From positions 697,814 through 759,131 of the forward strand of contig BFEA01000202.1 in NCBI GenBank assembly GCA_003427395.1: 61,318 nucleotides of DNA, read 5' to 3'. Positions 46,474-57,116 of this stretch are shown here, one piece after another. A program made the position numbers and the translations under genes. Source of the DNA: Chara braunii. Taxonomy: Eukaryota; Streptophyta; Charophyceae; Charales; Characeae. How positions within the stretch are numbered: the first letter of the stretch is position 1; the number at the start of each line of letters is the position of its first letter. A model generated the notes under the pieces. The model saw only the letters and a program-made list of their open reading frames with translations. It searched no databases and was not told the origin of the DNA.

Positions 46474-48160
46474 GCGGTTCTCAGTTGTGCCACAAGTATG
46501 CCAATCGTGGTAATAGCAAAAGGCTGAAAGTAACAGGCACCAGCGCTGCTACTGATGGTAATGGCAATGTTACATCCAATAGAAAGATGCAGTGTTTCGA
46601 ACCCTCGAAAATAAGCCGAAACGATAAAATGTCTGTCAACCTTCAAACTGGACCATGTACCGGGGATATTGGTCCTGGATTTGAAGATGAGCATGAATCT
46701 CCTCAAGGGAACACGCTCGAGGATGCTGAAAATATATTTGTGGAAGAGGGGCGTCATGACTGTCGTGCGAAAGGGGATAGTTGTCAGGGGGATCGATCGG
46801 GTGACGCTGATAAATGTGTGTTAAGTGATGATAAAGAAGAGACCACAGTGATGGTTCCGGTGACCGTGTTGAATCTACATTCAAAAGAACGACCGGTCGA
46901 CGTGTGAAAAAAAATATTTTGGCTTCGTCCGACGGCCTTGAGCCCACCCTTCGTGATCATCGGGTGACTACCAAAGTTGTTAGTCCTGAAACTGCGACTC
47001 AGGTTCTGAAAGCAGTTCGCACGATCCCTATGGATGTGCTTTTCAGCGATGATCGTGATCCGTGTTTGAAGTCCCAACGTGGTGAAGGTGAAGGAATTGC
47101 TCGTGCCCTGTCCCAAACACGAAATTGTGCGACAGTTGTTGACGTGCCCGATGATAGCAATCCCCCACCGCCAGTTGCACGTGTTCCTCATCCGCGCGCT
47201 TACCTTTCTCACTGGTTTGATGATGCAAAGAAGGTTGGTTTGCGAAAGGTCTTGAATGAGATCTTTTTCAAAATGTTTGTGAAGACTGCGACGGTCGTGA
47301 AGGATGAACGGATATGGGAAAAATTCCTTGATTGGCAGAGAACTAAACTCACTGATATGTGCTCGGAACGAGGATCCTCTCTGCCCTTCAATCCGTTGAA
47401 TATTTTGGATGTGGAGTCCAACTGGATGTTGCAATCCCTTCTGCACGATGACTACATTGCGCTCTCCAATGACGAGATTGCAAGAATGACATTTGATTTG
47501 CCCTATTGTCCGACGGATGGGACTATTCCGGAGCCCTTCTTCAGATATGCTCGCATACAAAGTCTCATCAAAAGAATTTCTCTCGGTGTTGCTTCTTCCG
47601 CTCTTCCTTTGGCCACTGTCCGTCCAATGTCATTACCGGCACCGTCTCCTGCCAATTGTCAACGTCTTGCAGTTTATGCTTCGCCGTCCAATGTGGGAAC
47701 GCTCATCGTCACTGCTTCTACGGTTGTTTCTGCTTCTCCTGCCGCTATGTTTACTCCATCTCCTGCTCCTTGCGTTGTCCCCGCTCATGTCTCACCAGCT
47801 GCACAACTGCAAGTCCGTACAGGAGGTTTGCCAGAAGTCACAGCTTCTACTTTTGATATTGCCGTCTATGAGTCTCTTGCATCCGTTGGTCCCAAAAAAG
47901 TGCATGCGCATCTCTCCTATCTTCATAGCTCTCACAGGTTGCAAGATATCGCGCAAGCAGCTGAGGAGTTGCATACGGATATGAACACGTGGAGGTCTGT
48001 TGATGCTGCGGATGTCTTGACTACCATCGGCAACGACAAAGTCGATTTCAAACTTTTGAGGATTATCGCCGGAAAGTGCTGCAACAGAGTTCTATTCGTG
48101 ACATGTTGCGAGAGTTTCGTTCCACTAATGGGAGTTGATTGCTCTTACATAAGATGGAGA
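46474..48160 (+). pseudogene. Helitron accessory ORF of unknown function
   Basis: I do not recognise it. The first part (46474-46907) is polar and acidic, with DDKEETTVM near its end. The second frame (46904-48160) runs about 420 residues: PRAYLSHWFDDAKKVGLRKV, a Trp/Phe-rich segment (RIWEKFLDWQRTKLTDM, ESNWMLQSLLHDDY), a Pro/Ala/Ser-rich linker around 235-310, then helices near the end. The two frames overlap at 46835-46907, so one small indel probably split one gene of about 560 residues. The last part runs into (AG)n at 48160. It lies between the helicase and the Helitron 3' end on the same strand, so it moves with the element. Confidence 0.6.
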
Positions 48161-48169
48161 GAGAGAGAN

Positions 48170-48212
<43 letters not shown>

Positions 48213-48220
48213 AAATAATA

Positions 48221-48269
<49 letters not shown>

Positions 48270-48286
48270 AAGAGAGAGAGCAAATA
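48160..48286. repeat. (AG)n and (GATA)n microsatellites
   Basis: (AG)n at about 48160-48210 with one N at 48170, (ATAG)n at about 48221-48252, then (AG)n again. They add a false Arg-Glu tail to the upstream ORF. Confidence 0.95.
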
Positions 48287-48585
48287 AATATTATGTTCTT
48301 TTCTTTTAATAAAATAAAGATGGATTGTACTTTGTGCTTATTGTGCTTTCATCATTTTGCACGATCTTCTTGACTTGAATGATGTTTTTTTTTCTTTCTT
48401 TCTCCTCTGTCTCTGTCTATCTGTGTCTCTCTACCTCTCTCGCTCCTCTCTCCCTCTCTCTCTCTCTCTCTTTCTTTCTCCTTTTTTGTGTTTATCTATG
48501 TGTGTTCCGTTTGTTGAATTTGTTAACAATGCTGAAATTTAGCAGTTGGTTTTGGCGTGATTTTTTTTTTTTTTTTTTTTTTTTT

Positions 48586-48628
48586 GCGGGCATTGCCCTC
48601 ACCGCCCGCACCGAGGGCGCTTAGCTAG
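48586..48628 (+). mobile_element. Helitron 3' terminus with two overlapping hairpins
   Basis: GCGGGC (48586-48591) pairs with GCCCGC (48604-48609). Alternatively, GCCCTC (48595-48600) pairs with GAGGGC (48613-48618). CTAG at 48625-48628 is followed by T and a TATATA run. Helitrons typically end in a short hairpin a few bases before CTRR and insert between A and T, so this is a good terminus. Confidence 0.8.
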
Positions 48629-48760
48629 TATATATATATATATATATGTATGTACCTATATTGGGTATTCGTGTGGCCTAGGGGACCCATGCTTAAGGTT
48701 TTTATTGGAGTCTAGAAGGAAAGAAACCCTTTTATTTGTTGTATGCTTCTTAAAGATTTC
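48629..48760. other. Helitron 3' flank
   Basis: (TA)n at 48629-48646 followed by ordinary sequence, presumably the insertion target. No gene. Confidence 0.5.
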
Positions 48761-49110
48761 TACCGCTTATGACACTCAAGTGTCAGACTCGAAGTATCGT
48801 GAAGGCTTACCCCTTCACCATATTGCACGACTGAAGAAATAGTCATGCAGCCTCTGTGGCACCTCCGACCTTTAGGCTTGATCCGGGGCCTGGATTCAAG
48901 GTCCTTGTCCAGGACATCCCAGGTCCTACAATCTGCATGGAAGGGATCTTCCCCCCGCGCAGAGCCTATTTGCCCTGCCTGCCGAGACACTCAGCCTAAA
49001 GGTCGGAGGTGCCACAGAGGCTGCACGACTATTTCTTCAGCCGTGCAATATGGTGAAGGGGTAAGCCTTCACGATACTTCGAGTCTGACACTTGAGTGTC
49101 ATAAGCGGTA
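48761..49110. mobile_element. 350-bp element with 118-bp terminal inverted repeats
   Basis: Arms 48761-48878 and 48993-49110 are reverse complements with only two mismatches; the spacer is 114 bp. The outer edges read TA-CCGCTTATGACACTC... and ...GAGTGTCATAAGCGG-TA, consistent with a TA target duplication as in Tc1/mariner-type MITEs. Each arm starts with its own small palindrome, GACACTCAAGTGTC. It has no coding capacity. It could also be a hairpin RNA source. Confidence 0.75.
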
Positions 49111-50266
49111 CTCGGATTCACGAGGGACCGCTTGATTATGAGCACTACATAGTACGTCATCATTGCGATTGCTTGCGTATTCATGCATTGCTGGTCGATA
49201 TGAGTTAGCCCTGCGTCCGCACGGTTTTATACTAAGTCTCGCGCGAAACGCCTATCCGATTTCCGCACCGGAGAGTTATGGGATGGCTACTAAGGGACTA
49301 GGAGTGTTGTCACGTTGTTTGTTCTGTGTCATTTCGTATATATATATGTATGCGTGTTTTTATTTTTATGTTATTTAGAGTGGTGTGCACGTGTCCTAGT
49401 CGACCGGCGACGAGTCTCGCTTGGGACCTCAGCCCCCCAAGATGTCGGCTCGCGTGCGGGTCTGATAGAGGCGTATTACCGCGCATGCCCCCTATGCTAC
49501 CGCGAACGAGAAACGCCCTCGGCTGGTCCACCTCTGCAATTGTAGATGATTAGCTTTCGTACTTGGACTGGTAGCTCGGCAGGGATATGCCCACCAAAGG
49601 GAGGTGACAGCTCCCATAAGGTGGAGGTAAGTCGTGCCTCGCGTAGACCCTATCCTTTCGTAGGGGCTCGCGAGAGGTAGGGCTGGCGCACTTGGCCGGA
49701 GCGGCTTGTGGAAGTTCCATGTGCATTTGCGACGAGGATCGGATCGACTCCTGCGTGACGCGGCCGGGAGGGTCCCGCGCTGCCTTGTGTGGTGCCGGAC
49801 CGATGCACTCGACACCGGCACATCACCAAGTGAACACAAACACTGGGGCCCAACTAGAAGTTACTGGAAACTTCCACGGCTAGGCCCAGGGAGTCCAGCA
49901 GCAGCAACCACTTCCATATAGGAAGCAAGTCAGCGAGGGAAGGGCGTTCTGGCCTAGGCAGACAATGCGGACACGCTCCTGCGATGCTGCTAAAGTGTCT
50001 GCAGGTGCGTTGGCTGGCTGGGGTGTGTGTTGGCGCTAGGTGGTAAAGGGCGTTGCAGGGCAGCGGGGCACTAGCGGCCATAGCCGGGCTGCAGGCTGCA
50101 AAGGCAGAGGAGGGCGATGGTGGTCTGCAGGAGGAGCCGTAAAAGTAGGTGGACAGAGGGTGATGAGGGAGACGAGGAGGTCGGCATTGGTGTTGACGAC
50201 ATGTACATTGGTCTTTAAAGTCGAAGTGAGCCTGTTGCATGAACGCATGTAGGATAGGTAGGACGG
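49111..50266. other. GC-rich stretch without recognised gene
   Basis: Several short ORFs overlap on both strands, none with family motifs. A 24-bp string around 49816-49840 (CCGGCACATCACCAAGTGA) resembles the 91-bp repeat unit of LTR3. Confidence 0.45.
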
Positions 50267-51436
50267 TGTCGGGACCGGTGGGTCTCGAGACAAGTCTTGA
50301 CCCCTAAGAGATGGTATATGGCAGAATTGTGCATAGCGGAGAAAACCAGAGGCAAGAGGGATAGGAAGGATGGAAGGCTAAGGCATAAGTGTCGCCGCCT
50401 AGGGGGCTAGAGAATGTCGTGGGCCGCCAAAACAAGTGGACCAAAAAGAAATTAGTAGGATAGTAAGCGGCAAAGGGCCGCAAGAGAATAATATAGGCGA
50501 CCCTTCTTCCCGGAAGGAGAAGAACCGGTAGAAGCAAGGGGCCAAGGGGAGCCACCGGGGTGCGGCATAGGAAAGACCAAAGGGCCATGAGCCAACAAAA
50601 AGACCGCGGCCGGAAAGACCGGCGCGCATGGGACATAGAAAGGAGACTAGAAATAAGGCAGTAATGGGAAGGAAAGTACGAAGAGAAACCGGGATACCAC
50701 AAGGAAAAAGTGTCGGGGACCATAGGGGACTAAGTAAAAATAATGGCATTATGGGGCCAAGTAACGGTGGGGCCACCGGCGGGATAAGTGTCGGCGGGAC
50801 CGGCGGGACAAGTGTCGGGGACTAGCGCAGGACAACAGTCGAGGACTAGCGCGGGACAAGTAGCTTGGACTTGTGATGTCCCAAGACAAAGTTATAAAGG
50901 GTCATAAGAGAAGGATGCCCGAAGCAAGACGTGCCACCAAGATCAAGGTCTAGACGATCAAGAATATTAGCACCACTAGTGCAAGCATTAGTGGAGGCAA
51001 ACGGAGGGCCAAAAAAGAAAGGAAAATAAAAGAAAAGCAAGGGAAGAGGCATAGCAGCAATCCTAAATATCTCGGATTATCCACCTTGAGGAAAGTGAAG
51101 CCTAGAGAGGCTCCACGTGAAAAATAGGCTCCCGGGAGAAAATCGGAGCAAAGGGGGTCACAATTTGGAAGATAGGGAGGCAAAAGGAGGCTCCCATGTG
51201 CATCAGGGAACCTCAATTGCAGTTCGAGAAATAACGGACTGCAGCTGGGGCATAGGAAGGGCCACAACTAAGAAGAAGGGTCTAGAAAAAAAAAATAAAA
51301 AAAAATGCGAGAGAATAAAACAAGAGGAGTGAGAGGGAGTGAGTGAGTTGGCCGTCAGTAGGGACTGACACAAATAGGGACTGGCATCTCCCTACTGTCC
51401 GAAAATGGAGGGAAATAAAGAAAAAGAAAAGAAAAG

Positions 51437-51470
<34 letters not shown>

Positions 51471-51535
51471 TAAAGAAAAAAAAAAAAAACTTGGGGGGGG
51501 AGGGGGGGGGAAAAATATTTTTTTTTTTTTTTTTG

Positions 51536-51572
<37 letters not shown>

Positions 51573-51990
51573 CGTCTTAACGGTAAAAAATAGTCACTTG
51601 GGGAGATACATCTGTGACCAAATACATTACGGGATATGGCGGTTGCGAAGGATCTTGATGTTCTTTTGATTTTGCAGAGAAAATCAAGAAAGACCAAAGC
51701 CCCATGCAACCGAGATACAACGGATTGCATGGGGGAGGAGAAACACATGTTTTAGATATATCCGGAGCCAATATTGAATCCCGATGGAATTGGGAGTTGA
51801 CCATTTCTTTTTGTTTCAATTTAAGGAATCTGGTGGGGCGATGAGGCTAGGGAAAAAACCATTATCGCAGTCCGCGAAATAGCGGACTGCACGAGGATGC
51901 CTAGGCCTAAAGAAAAGAGTTTTGACTCCCCCAAAACATAAGAAAATAGCGCCCTCGGCTTGGGCAAATCAAGACGGTAATTGAGGGTCG
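50267..51990 (-). mobile_element. Last 1.72 kb of G2 3' LTR (LTR3b), inverted
   Basis: On the minus strand it aligns with LTR1 from about 11410 to the end. It contains GGCCTAGGCATCC, the hairpin GCAGTCCGC/GCGGACTGC at 51867-51890, ACATGTGTTT, CATGCAATCCGTTG, CAGTCCCTACTGACGG, the GTCCCGCCGGT-type repeats, and finally GGTCCCGACA at 50267. With LTR3a it makes about 5.08 kb, close to the 5.23 kb of LTR1. Confidence 0.75.
51422..51564. other. Homopolymer block, probable gap-filling artefact
   Basis: Consecutive long runs of A, then G, then T, then A, where LTR1 and LTR2 have ordinary T-rich sequence of about 60 bp. The pattern looks like failed gap closing. Confidence 0.7.
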
Positions 51991-53017
51991 CGATCTTATT
52001 AAGAATCAACCTTGTGTCATTACAAAGTCCTTGTTTGGGCGATAAATTGTGCAACAACATCACAAGCGCACCAATTTTCAAGCGCAGTTTGTGAGGCGGA
52101 AGACCAGACTCATGAAGAGAATTTAAGAACTCGCGCTCAAGTCTGTGATCATCAGAACCAGGGTAATCAACACTATAACTTTCACGCACCTCGCTAGGGA
52201 AATCGTTGAGAACCATGTCGTTAACACACCCCGCATCGTCATTAGTAGCACAGAGAATCAATCGAGCGTAAAAATAGTCAACATCCCCAACGTGTTCACA
52301 AACATCTTCAAACGTCCAAGAAATCAAATCACGAATAGGTTTACCAGTGCAAATCTCATGCGACAGTTTGACCGTGGCAGGTTCGTTAGGAACAAAACGA
52401 ATATGATCACCATTCCCAATACGCATCAAAAACACGCCATACATTCGCGCCATTGCATCATCCCCTAAGCTTAAAATCCGCATATTCTCAGTCAGGCAAT
52501 GAACCTCAAAAAGTTTCTACAAAGGAGACATTTTGATAGAGGCATCAATTTGTTGTGCTCGAGACCCATGTTTCACAACCGGCAAAACCTGTCGAAAGTC
52601 CCCGGAAAGAACCAAAACCTTTCCTCCAAACGGGAGGTTACTGTTACAAACATCTCAAAGTGTAATGTCAAGAGCTTCTAAGTGGAACTTGTTGCTCATT
52701 GGAGCTTCATCCCAAACGATCAAAGTCCGCACGGCGGATAAGTTCGACAAGTTCACTCTGTTTTGGAATATTGAAGGGACGCGTGTTATCAAACTTCAAA
52801 GGTGCTCGAAATCGCGAGTGAAATGTTCGACCGCCGGTGAAAAGAATCGCCGCTATCCCACTCGACGCCACAGCGAGTCCAATACCATTACGCGACCTGA
52901 TCCCCGCCAAAATTGTTTCTATGCAAAAGTCTTTCCTGTTCCCGCCGGCGCATCTACAAAAGCATAAAGCGGTTGTTTCTCTTCCACGACCCGAATAACT
53001 CTTTGCACCAGCGCTCG
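51990..53017 (-). pseudogene. Helitron PIF1-like helicase, N-terminal part
   Basis: Motifs in order: Walker A DAPAGTGKTF (52928-52951 core), then a frameshift in a T-run; motif Ia region ASSGIAAILFTGGRTFHSRF; the Walker B-like VWDEAPMSNKFHLEALD (52694-52714 core) in a shifted frame; motif III LVLSGDFRQVLPVV; then, after a TAG where Trp is expected, LTENMRIL. Later sequence LRLKIGALVMLLHNLSPKQG and CNDTRLILNKIA ends at the junction with LTR DNA. The enzyme would unwind DNA during rolling-circle transposition. Motifs V and VI are missing here and present on the other strand at 46019-46375. Confidence 0.85.
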
Positions 53018-53863
53018 TTAGCGCGGCCGAAGACGTCGAAAATTAGACTCAAATTTAGTTCGCATTTCAATCGGATCATGCGATGATTCATCATTTATAA
53101 TCGAGGACACAGTCCTGTTCTCGTAATGCCTGTTTATGTTGTCGGCAATCGTTTCTCCATCAGGGGTCGGATAATAAAGACTGAACAGGCGGATGTTTTT
53201 GCCAGACTCATGCAAGATACGGTCAAGATCAAAGAGCACTAAACATTGCAAAACGATCGGGGGGAGAATCTGAGAGCCCGCACTATACTGAAAATCATCA
53301 CACATTTTTTCCCAATGTCGTTGAAAGAATTGAACAGGATCGTTGACCGGCCCAAACAACAGAAGCATAGCGAATACTTTACGAACCTCTGCAGGCATAT
53401 AATGGAGTGCGGGCGTATCTATACATTGATTATATGCATCATCGGTTTGCAAAAGTCCTAATCGAAGACACACCGATTGGAACGAATCATGTTCGACTCC
53501 ATCGACGGTACGATTTTCCGCAAAAGAGTGTGCTCCACGAGAGTGTTCATGGTTTAGCAACACACGGAGGTAAAAGCGTTTGCCTTCCGTGAACCTCACA
53601 TGATGCAATCGAGATATCTTTTCGAAAGGAGCACCATGAAGAGCATGCTTTCTTTTGTTCCACACCTTATGCTGATTATCCCACACATGAGTCTTAATAA
53701 TTTCAGAATACAAAGGAAGCTCGTGTTTAGGAACACGTTCATTCAAAGAGTTGTGATTCATCCATGCAATCAATTTTGTGCTCGGCGGCCCGCGGGAAAT
53801 AATATGATCTTCTGTGTCTGGTTCGAAGACCACTTTTTGCATGTTTTCGATATGCACGGGCAA
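53018..53863 (-). pseudogene. Helitron Rep-helicase linker region
   Basis: A 281-residue frame with LPVHIENMQKVVFEPD near its start, LYSEIIKTHVWDNQHKVWNKR, RFYLRVLLNHEHSRGAHSF and YMPAEVRKVFAMLLLFG, the usual sequence between the Rep and helicase domains in Helitron proteins. It is separated from Rep by a single stop near 53877 and from the helicase by a stop at about 53018, both in the same frame. Confidence 0.8.
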
Positions 53864-53878
53864 TCTTTTGACTGCGGG

Positions 53879-54559
53879 TCATTGTTCCGCAAGGTCGAAC
53901 TCAAACAGATGCCAGCATGCCTCGCATGCAACAACAACACGCATATGTTGATAGGATTTGACTTCATCGACATGTGCATTATTATCTTGTTCGCAAACCA
54001 TGGCACGATCACCCCCTTTATACACATACTTATACACATACTTGCACGCCTTGATGTTAGCACAACATTCGACATTGATGGGGCAGTTAAACCTCATCAG
54101 CAAGTACGGGTTATACGGGACCACTCGACGATTATCATAAACAACACGATTTTGAACGACCGTAAAACCACCGTCACTTGGTTTTCTTCTCCTATGCGAA
54201 GGGTAAGTTTGTTCATCTTTAAAGGTTGTCGTGGAAATAAATTCTTTTGGAAACCCTTTCGTGCACTTTCCATTCTCGGTACACGAAGCATCGCTTTTCT
54301 CCTCACCGCAAATGTCGTGCAACATGAATTTGACAACCCTTTCTCTCAATTCCCCTTCAGGCGGAATGTCCGCACACACCACGTTGTCAACGGCATCTGC
54401 ATCGCGAATTTTATCATTCGGATGCAAGATAACCAATAAGTGTGCATGCGGCAGACCCCTTTTTTGGAACTCAACTACATACAACATTTCATCGACCCTC
54501 CCAAAGATCCGTTTTTTCTTAATCTCGTCAATGAGTTGGGTGAGATAACCTTTGAACAC
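53879..54559 (-). pseudogene. Helitron Rep (HUH nuclease) domain
   Basis: 226 residues. GLPHAHLLVIL at 35-45 gives the metal-binding His-x-His (H38, H40). KYVYKYVYKG at 173-182 carries the tyrosine pair of the two-Tyr active site; Y174 and Y178 align with the usual spacing, with Y176 and Y180 as extra tyrosines. Rep nicks one strand and attaches covalently to start rolling-circle transposition. The active residues are kept, but the frame is broken by a frameshift upstream (about 54560-54600) and a stop just downstream. Confidence 0.85.
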
Positions 54560-55514
54560 TCGGGCAAGTAAATTCGGCCTGTCGCTTGCGCATTTGACTC
54601 GGCAACAACGCTTGTTGGATCTCTGGCCAGTTTGTGTTACACGTCATCGTGATAAAAAGATCGGGTTTTTCAAATCGCCTCACGATTGCCATGCTGTCAT
54701 GATATCTTTCGGTCATATACCGAGGTCCCCCAGTGAAGGTGGAGGGCAAAAGTATTTTTGTCCCAACACCATCACTGTGCTGATTTTGTTCCATAGCCTC
54801 TCGCAGGTCCTGATAATATTCCGACCGCAAATCTTTCTGATGGAATCTCACCCAATTTAAGCGAAGGAATTCAACCTTAGCGTAAGCCATGCAACAAAAC
54901 TCGTGGAAAAGACGCGCCGCATAAAGGAGGCAAGGTCCTTCACCATCGCGTTCGTGTAGGTGAAACGCATAGTACTCCTTCGCACCGAGTCTCGGCGGCC
55001 ATCCAACTTTCAAGGCACGTCGGACAGACCAACTATCAATTCCTTCCGGGAAGAGTAAAACAAACCTCAAACAGTCGTGCGCTCGGGAACACTCCGGAAC
55101 GACAACTGTTGGCCGCTCACCCGAAAAAGGGGCACATAAACGAATCTCAAGCTCACGAGGAAGAAGGTCATCCGCCATGAGAACGGAGACCTCCTGTAGC
55201 CCCGACGGACGGTTAAAACGCCTTGCATGCTCCTCCGCGGGCATGGCATCGAGATTTATGACCAACTTTCTTCCATTCAACGCTCCTGGCGGAAGGTCGG
55301 CAATGGTCATGAAGTCCCTCACGTAGTTGTTATACTGTTGTTGCAACCCGTGGAACCTTCTTAATAGTCGTCTCATTTGCTGAAGTTCGGCATCAGACGT
55401 GTGTGCAGGTAAATTAAGAAAATTCACTCTTTGATCAATCGCATCATCCAAATGTTGAGGATCGTGCAAGTAAAGTTGTGCAAACTGGGGACACCCCCCT
55501 TCCCCCACAGCCAA
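54528..55514 (-). pseudogene. Helitron-like N-terminal domain
   Basis: 328 residues containing FAQLYLHDPQHLDDAIDQR, a region with EVSVLMADD and CLRFVLLFPEG, then LPSTFTGGPRYMTERYHDSM and FEKPDLFITMTCNTNWPEI. These are hallmark strings of the Helitron-like N domain that precedes Rep. Immediately upstream, in a stop-containing stretch, is GPIYHRVGAL, another conserved string. It ends by frameshift at about 54600 within the Rep boundary. Confidence 0.85.
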
Positions 55515-55652
55515 TGCACCGACACGATGATAGATCGGGCCCTAAGCCCGAAGTTGGCCCTAGAATCCTTGAACGTCATTGCTCGGTTGTTTTAACCGCG
55601 AGGACGCGAGAGATAAACTATTATTGATTATCCTCGCATTCTTTCGAACGAA

Positions 55653-56183
55653 TCACCCGTCGGGAGTCTGAGACGTCCAAATAGAAAGAATCTCATGCTC
55701 CGGCGACCCTTCTCGAGGCCATTCCCACAGAGGACAACGTCTCATACCTTTTCTGCAGCATATTTTTGTCCATTTTTTTTCATGATTCCACAACTTAGCA
55801 CCACAATACTTGCACGGTTCTCTACCACCAATGCCGAATGCCTCAACCGTGCTAGCACCCACGATAATAGCCACGGTGTTCTCAACCGCTGCATACTGTG
55901 TTGCCACGGGTACAGACGGGAGTGCATTCATATCATCAGGTGGATCATCATCCAAATCATTCATTTGCTCATCCTGATTATCCGGCTCACTATGTTCCCG
56001 ATCGTTCATTGAATTTTGAACTGTAACGGACGGATTGTGCGACTGCTCTGCTCTCCCCGACATACTTTGGGATTGCCTCGGTCGAGAACAATAATGACGT
56101 GTTTTCTTCGAAGAAGAAGATGCATCCCTCGACTGGGCGGAGGTGGTTGCTCGAATTTCTCGAAGAATATTTATAAGGACCAA
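55653..56183 (-). pseudogene. Helitron N-terminal Cys-rich region
   Basis: A 176-residue open frame whose first two thirds are polar and acidic (DNQDEQMNDLDDDPPDD). It ends with CKYCGAKLWNHEKKWTKICC, a zinc-finger-like cluster seen near the start of many Helitron proteins and thought to bind DNA. The track continues through stops at 55653 and beyond toward 55514. No ATG opens this frame near its upstream end, so it may be continuous with the basic region at 56187 through a frameshift. Confidence 0.65.
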
Positions 56184-56186
56184 ACT

Positions 56187-57116
56187 TCATCTCACACCCC
56201 GCAAAAAAGGTTTGTGAGCATCCATATTTTTTTTGCTCCTACGATTCTTAATCGCAACTCTCAATGCACGCATACGTTTAACATGACAGTTTGCCCGTTT
56301 TTCCAGCCTTTTCTTTCGAGTGGAAATTCCATACGATATAGACCCCGGTTCACCGCTATTCATCCTATGGACTTGTTCTGTTGCACCGCCACCGCCCACT
56401 GTACTTTCAACAACTACAGCAAATGGATCAAAGTGTTGGAACATAGCCTGACGTACGGACGACAACGATCCAAGGTCCAAACGACGCGCGATTTTAGTGG
56501 CGCGCAGTGCCCGAAGGCGCAACATACGATATCGTCTATTACGCCTCGAACGAATCGGTTTCAATATTACCGATCTCCTTCGACGATTATGAAATGCAAC
56601 AAACTTCCTAACCATTGCGTTCGGGGAATTTGGCAAGGTTCCGAGAGAAGAGCATGCCTGTGCATGAACAGTCGGGATGGAAGCATGAAGGTTAGGTTGC
56701 ACGCATCTTCGTCCCACATCTTCTGTCAATGTGGACGGTGGTCCGTTCTCTACACGGGGGGAATGAAAGGAAGAATCATCAACTGGAAAGGTTGTTTCGA
56801 TCGTAGGAACATAATTTGTACAGACTGCATTATTCGTACAATTTTCATCAGGTCGTCCATTTTGCAAGGTGCTAGGCAAGTTTCGTTCGCAAGGAATCTG
56901 ACTCGTAGGAACATCAACATTTCCTTGACTCCTACGGAAAAGAAACTGAGGACTTGCGATATCATCCAACAATGGAGTCGGTTGTTGGAAAGATAAAGAT
57001 CTATCACTACACTGTTCTTCCACAGAACAATCAAGGCCGCGATTAGGAGTTGTCATCGGTTGTTTGTCACTTCTGTGAGCAGTCACATCACTCATAGCAC
57101 CTACCGGTTGTACCAA
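56187..57116 (-). pseudogene. Helitron basic N-terminal region
   Basis: 309 residues. The first 180 are polar with no clear motif. The remainder is very Arg/Lys-rich, with HNRRRRSVILKPIRSRRNRR and KKRLEKRANCHVKRMRALR, suggesting nucleic-acid binding or nuclear import. It lies directly upstream of the Cys-rich region on the same strand and ends at a TGA at 56187. Assignment to the Helitron is by position and composition. Confidence 0.55.

Larger units (their letters stand above)
46019..48628 (+). mobile_element. 3' part of a Helitron (inverted segment)
   Basis: It contains the C-terminal PIF1-like helicase motifs, an accessory ORF and a canonical 3' terminus ending CTAG before T. Its 5' neighbour is G2 LTR sequence, and the rest of the helicase lies on the other strand at 51990-53000. 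It would be continuous with that half if 46019-51990 were turned round. Confidence 0.8.
51990..57116 (-). mobile_element. 5' and central part of a Helitron
   Basis: Reading on the minus strand: a basic N-terminal region, a Cys-rich finger region, the Helitron-like N domain, a Rep nuclease with HUH and Tyr motifs, a linker, and the first motifs of a PIF1-like helicase. It stops at about 51990, where LTR sequence begins. At least eight stops or frameshifts make it inactive. The 5' terminus of the element was not located. Confidence 0.85.

Noticed and set aside
46784-47560. 258-residue minus-strand ORF
   Set aside because: It lies opposite the accessory ORF, which extends further, follows the helicase on the same strand and has a protein-like composition.
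48357-48624. Short hydrophobic ORFs
   Set aside because: They arise from CT and poly-T runs before the Helitron terminus.
53600-54439. 279-residue plus-strand ORF
   Set aside because: Antisense shadow of the Rep domain, whose HUH and Tyr motifs are on the minus strand.
56016-56996. 326-residue plus-strand ORF
   Set aside because: Antisense shadow of the basic and Cys-rich Helitron regions on the minus strand.
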